From the NCBI GenBank assembly GCA_900319645.1, contig ONPG01000023.1, forward strand, positions 1 to 34,311: DNA of 34,311 bases, in the 5' to 3' direction. Within the stretch, counting starts at the first letter, position 1; each line of letters opens with the position of its first letter. Shown piece by piece: positions 32,121 through 34,311 of this stretch. This DNA comes from an uncultured Bacteroidales bacterium (GTDB lineage Bacteria; Bacteroidota; Bacteroidia; Bacteroidales; Paludibacteraceae). Below the pieces are notes generated by a model. The model had not been told where the DNA came from. It was given only the letters and a program-made list of their open reading frames with translations, and made no database searches. Made by a program: the position numbers and the translations under genes.

Positions 32121-32285
32121 ATGAAGAAAGCGATCTTAGCAGGTATGGTGGCGATAGTCGCCACCGCCTGCAACGTGACAAGGACAGTGACAACACGGAG
32201 CGAGGCATGGCAGAAAGGCGACACGAGCGTAGTCATTCAGACCAAGACCGTGGAGACTTATGATGCATCGCGTAAACTGCCCTAA
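32121..32285 (+). CDS. Small lipoprotein
   Basis: 54 residues from MKKAILAGMVAIVATACNVT at 32121. The lipobox ATAC places the lipidated Cys at residue 17, after a normal short signal. The mature 38 residues (TRTVTTRSEAWQKGDTSVVI, QTKTVETYDASRKLP) are Thr-rich. Small lipoproteins of this build, with a TTRTVT start and a GDTxxxI strand, are common in phage-like and accessory regions of Bacteroidales. An ATG at 32073 would add 16 residues but would place the signal internally. GGACAAAGGACAAAGGAC stands just before the start. Confidence 0.6.
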   Translation: MKKAILAGMVAIVATACNVTRTVTTRSEAWQKGDTSVVIQTKTVETYDASRKLP

Positions 32286-32388
32286 GTAATGCGCTAAAAC
32301 CACGTTTTAGCGGTAATTACCCGGGCGTTCCCGCTCTCCCCAAGAATTAGAAATTCTCGGGGGCCCCGATGAGATGGGACTGTAGGGG

Positions 32389-32408
32389 ATCCGCCAAACT
32401 TGGCGGAT
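32389..32408. repeat. ATCCGCCAA/TTGGCGGAT palindrome
   Basis: ATCCGCCAA-AC-TTGGCGGAT followed by ACA, the same element as at 29534-29556 (loop TC) and, shorter, at 31134-31154. Upstream in the 32286-32886 gap are CGCTAAAA/TTTTAGCG (about 32291) and AGAATT/AATTCT hairpins. Confidence 0.7.
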
Positions 32409-32415
32409 ACAGAGA

Positions 32416-32443
32416 GGGAGCGGCTGTAATGCCGCTCCCTTTT
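32416..32443 (+). terminator. Strong rho-independent terminator at the island's right end
   Basis: GGGAGCGGC-TGTAAT-GCCGCTCCC is a perfect 9-bp stem followed by TTTT. It probably ends the 31603-32285 transcript. Confidence 0.8.
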
Positions 32444-32538
32444 CCGATAGATCGAGAGATCGGGTTATCGAGATATCGAGGTACCGAGAGATTGAGAGAT
32501 CGAGGGACCGATAGATCGAGGGACCGATAGATCGAGGG
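32444..32538. repeat. Degenerate 8-bp tandem repeat (ATCGAGAG-like)
   Basis: About eleven units of roughly eight bases (ATCGAGAG, ATCGGGTT, ATCGAGAT, ACCGAGAG, ATCGAGGG, ACCGATAG), ending in two copies of the 16-mer GATAGATCGAGGGACC. No gene or promoter is seen in it. Confidence 0.7.
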
Positions 32539-32547
32539 AAAAGAGAA

Positions 32548-32652
32548 CCGGCATACGATGCCGGGCTAATTGACGGAGAATTATAGAACGCGCGCACGGA
32601 AATCGCGCGCACAGGACATCGTGGAGAGAGGACCAGCGCAGCGGTAAACCGC
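32548..32652 (+). repeat. Hairpin array C, last before nqrA
   Basis: CCGGCAT-ACG-ATGCCGG (32548-32564) is followed by GCTAATTGACGGAG, as CCGACAT-ACA-ATGTCGG at 28851 is followed by GCTAACAGACGAAG: one stem pair has changed on both sides. Next come CGCGCGC/GCGCGCG around the shared CACGGAAATCGCG block (32595-32621) and GCGGT-AA-ACCGC (32641-32652). No gene follows it except nqrA, which has its own promoter. Confidence 0.7.
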
Positions 32653-32754
32653 CTACACCGCAAGCTCCACACCCCAAAAGTGGCAACAAAATTTGCCAAA
32701 GGCAAGAAAAAAACATGAAAATCGAGTAAAAAACAACGAAAAGTGGCATACACT

Positions 32755-32786
32755 GTTGTGTATGTCATTTTTTTTTTGTAACTTTG
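32755..32786 (+). promoter_or_regulatory. nqr operon promoter
   Basis: TTTTGTG-like TGTTGTG at 32755 and TAACTTTG at 32779-32786, 24 bp start to start. The leader begins with GCCCGC/GCGGGC (32788-32806) and an alternative GGGCT/AGCCC pairing (32803-32819), then AT-rich DNA to the ATG at 32887. Confidence 0.7.
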
Positions 32787-32886
32787 CGCCCGCTTTTGAA
32801 GCGGGCTCTAAAAAAGCCCCTCGAAAAGCCTCGTGATCTCGAAAAAAAGAAATCAAAACAAACAAAAATAATTAATTAACAATTTT

Positions 32887-34257
32887 ATGCAAACAATCAA
32901 ACTGAAACGTGGTTTGGACATTCCTTTTGAAGGAACTGCGGCAGAGACGATCGGTAGCGTTCGTCGGCCGGAGGTCTTTCATATCGTGCCCGACCAGTTC
33001 GCCGGCATCACTCCGAAACTGGATGTCAAGGTCGGCGACCGTGTGAAGGCGGGTAGCCCGCTCTTCCACGACAAAGCGTTTGAGAGCTTGTTCTTTACAT
33101 CGCCTGTTTCCGGCGAAGTCAAAGAGATCGTGCGCGGTGAGCGCCGTAAGATCATGTCTATCGACATCCTTGCGGACGCAACCATCGAGTATGAGAAATT
33201 TGAGGTAAAGAGTGAAGGTTTAACGAGTGAAGGAGTGAAAGACCTTCTTCTCCGTTCAGGCCTCTGGGCATTGATGAAGCAACGTCCGTACGATTGCATC
33301 GCTATGCCGAACAAGACTCCTCGCGCTATTTTTATTTCGAGTTTTGACAGTGCGCCTTGTGCTCCGAACTATGAGTTCGTGCTCAAGGGTCAGTTGCCTA
33401 CTTTGCAGGCGGCTGTCTCCGCGCTGGGCAAGATCGCGCCGGTATTCATCGGCATCAAGGGTGGCGCTAAAGCTACCGAGTTTAGAGAGTTGAAGGACTG
33501 CACCCTCTTCGAGGTGTATGGTCCCCACCCTGCCGGAAACGTAGGCGTGCAGCTCAACAACCTCGCGCCGCTGGCTAAGGGTGAGACCGTCTTCACGGTG
33601 AACATCCAGGACCTCGCGCTCATCGGTCGCCTCTTCCAGAAAGGCATCGTGGACATGCAGAAGAAAGTGGCTCTCACCGGTCCGCTCGCTTATGGCAAGC
33701 AGTACTACAACGTCCTGCCGGGTATGCCGGTTTCCGCTGTCCTGCTCTCGAACGTACACACCGAGTGTCCGTGCCGTTACATCGCCGGCAACGTGCTGAG
33801 CGGTCGTCAGATCACGATGGACGACATGATCAGCCTCTATGACAACCAGTTCACCGTCCTCGACGAAGGCTCTGAGAACCACGAGTTCATGGGCTGGATG
33901 CTGCCGCGCTTCTCGGCTTTCAATGCCGGCAAGACCGACCCGGCAGGTCTGTTGGACAACTGTTTCACGCGCTGGCTCTTCGGCCCGAAGAAATACCAGT
34001 GGGACGCTCGTCTCAAAGGTGGCCGCCGTGCGATCATCGTCAGCGGCGAGTACGACAAAGTGTTCCCGATGGACATCTACCCCGAGTACCTCATCAAAGC
34101 GATGATTGCGTCGAACATCGATAAGATGGAAGCGCTGGGTGCATACGAGGTGGCTCCGGAAGATTTCGCGCTCTGCGAGTATGTGTGCACGTCCAAAATG
34201 CCGCTACAGGCGATCGTGCGCGAAGCGTTGGATTATTTAAGAAAGGAGATTGAGTAA
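32887..34257 (+). CDS. nqrA: Na+-translocating NADH:quinone reductase subunit A
   Basis: 456 residues, normal length. NqrA is the cytoplasmic, quinone-site-linked subunit of the Na+-NQR complex that couples NADH oxidation to sodium export. The start MQTIKLKRGLDIPFEG and HIVPDQFAGITPKLDVKVGD, then FFTSPVSGEVKEIVRGERRK are family-typical; further on FEVYGPHPAGNVGVQLNN and TECPCRYIAGNVLSGRQI. The end overlaps nqrB by one base, marking the first gene of the nqrABCDEF operon. A small oddity is the repetitive VKSEGLTSEGVKDLL, encoded by AGTGAAGG repeats (33209-33240). Confidence 0.96.
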   Translation: MQTIKLKRGLDIPFEGTAAETIGSVRRPEVFHIVPDQFAGITPKLDVKVGDRVKAGSPLFHDKAFESLFFTSPVSGEVKEIVRGERRKIMSIDILADATIEYEKFEVKSEGLTSEGVKDLLLRSGLWALMKQRPYDCIAMPNKTPRAIFISSFDSAPCAPNYEFVLKGQLPTLQAAVSALGKIAPVFIGIKGGAKATEFRELKDCTLFEVYGPHPAGNVGVQLNNLAPLAKGETVFTVNIQDLALIGRLFQKGIVDMQKKVALTGPLAYGKQYYNVLPGMPVSAVLLSNVHTECPCRYIAGNVLSGRQITMDDMISLYDNQFTVLDEGSENHEFMGWMLPRFSAFNAGKTDPAGLLDNCFTRWLFGPKKYQWDARLKGGRRAIIVSGEYDKVFPMDIYPEYLIKAMIASNIDKMEALGAYEVAPEDFALCEYVCTSKMPLQAIVREALDYLRKEIE

Positions 34258-34311
34258 TGGAATGGCTTTATAAAAACTGGAAGAAGTTCGGCAAGAACTT
34301 CGAGGAAGGCG
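34257..34311 (+). CDS. nqrB: Na+-NQR subunit B, N-terminus (partial)
   Basis: Eighteen residues (MEWLYKNWKKFGKNFEEG) run off the window edge. The start shares one base with the nqrA stop (TAATG). The KNFEEG block just before the expected GGKL is the usual N-terminus of NqrB, the membrane subunit that binds FMN and riboflavin. The call rests on this block and on operon position. Confidence 0.8.
   Translation, partial: MEWLYKNWKKFGKNFEEG

Noticed and set aside
29001-32285. Integron cassette array (small promoterless genes between palindromes)
   Set aside because: No attC core (GTTRRRY / RYYYAAC pair) at the gene ends and no integron integrase; the palindromes precede genes and have triloops.
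26778-32285. Prophage
   Set aside because: Only HNH and small unknown proteins; no terminase, portal, capsid, tail, integrase or replication gene is seen.
32788-32819. Attenuator in the nqr leader from alternative GCCCGC/GCGGGC and GGGCT/AGCCC stems
   Set aside because: The predicted transcript start lies within the first stem and no T-run follows the second, so control by attenuation is not supported.

Overview
The window looks like a chromosomal segment of a Bacteroidales (Bacteroidota) bacterium. The support is: promoters of the phylum type (TTTG near -33, TAnnTTTG near -7, about 24 bp start to start) in front of many genes; near absence of Shine-Dalgarno sites; families typical of the group (DUF4837 lipoprotein, DUF6249, DUF5053, FucP-type sugar transporter, a T9SS-like C-terminal tail, SbsA-type Ig lipoprotein, Na+-NQR). 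The genus cannot be named from the sequence alone. No rRNA, integrase, transposase or phage structural gene was recognised.

Layout. 1-1072: end of an unknown gene, then an ECF sigma factor and a membrane anti-sigma-like protein. 1073-4600: a tRNA-Ser-linked stretch with attachment-site-like repeats, a class II Fic protein, a second ECF sigma / membrane protein / DUF6249 locus with two matching ECF-type promoters, and remnants next to tRNA-Ser(CGA). 4601-8370: tRNA-Ser, glyA, an AraC regulator and a DUF4837 lipoprotein. 8331-15757 (mostly minus): PnuC-like transporter, Ig-like lipoprotein, polysaccharide deacetylase, ROK sugar kinase with a FucP-like transporter, and a dipeptidyl peptidase IV. 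15848-20947 (minus): a three-gene operon of secreted proteins, one with a T9SS-like tail and one with a PxGD-TM-Arg tail.

21496-32640 is an accessory island. It opens with a BsuBI/PstI-type restriction-modification pair plus a WYL regulator, flanked by 43-bp near-identical direct repeats that are themselves promoters carrying a palindrome over the -33 position. A third promoter with the same palindrome drives a downstream gene, so a small regulon under the WYL protein is a reasonable hypothesis. Then come a DUF5053 protein, two HNH proteins and a run of small genes of unknown function. Three of these (30163, 31174, 31603) belong to one unrecognised family, and the middle one is frameshifted.

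The most unusual feature is in the non-coding DNA between these small genes: an array of short perfect hairpins, each with a different GC-rich stem, nearly all closing as AT-NNN-AT around a three-base loop and followed by a GACRRA-like linker at roughly 35-42 bp spacing. Stems at corresponding places differ by paired changes. Related hairpins carry an ATCCGCC...GGCGGATACA core. A GC-rich four-arm structure follows at 31969-32071.

32755-34311 returns to core genome with nqrA and the start of nqrB.
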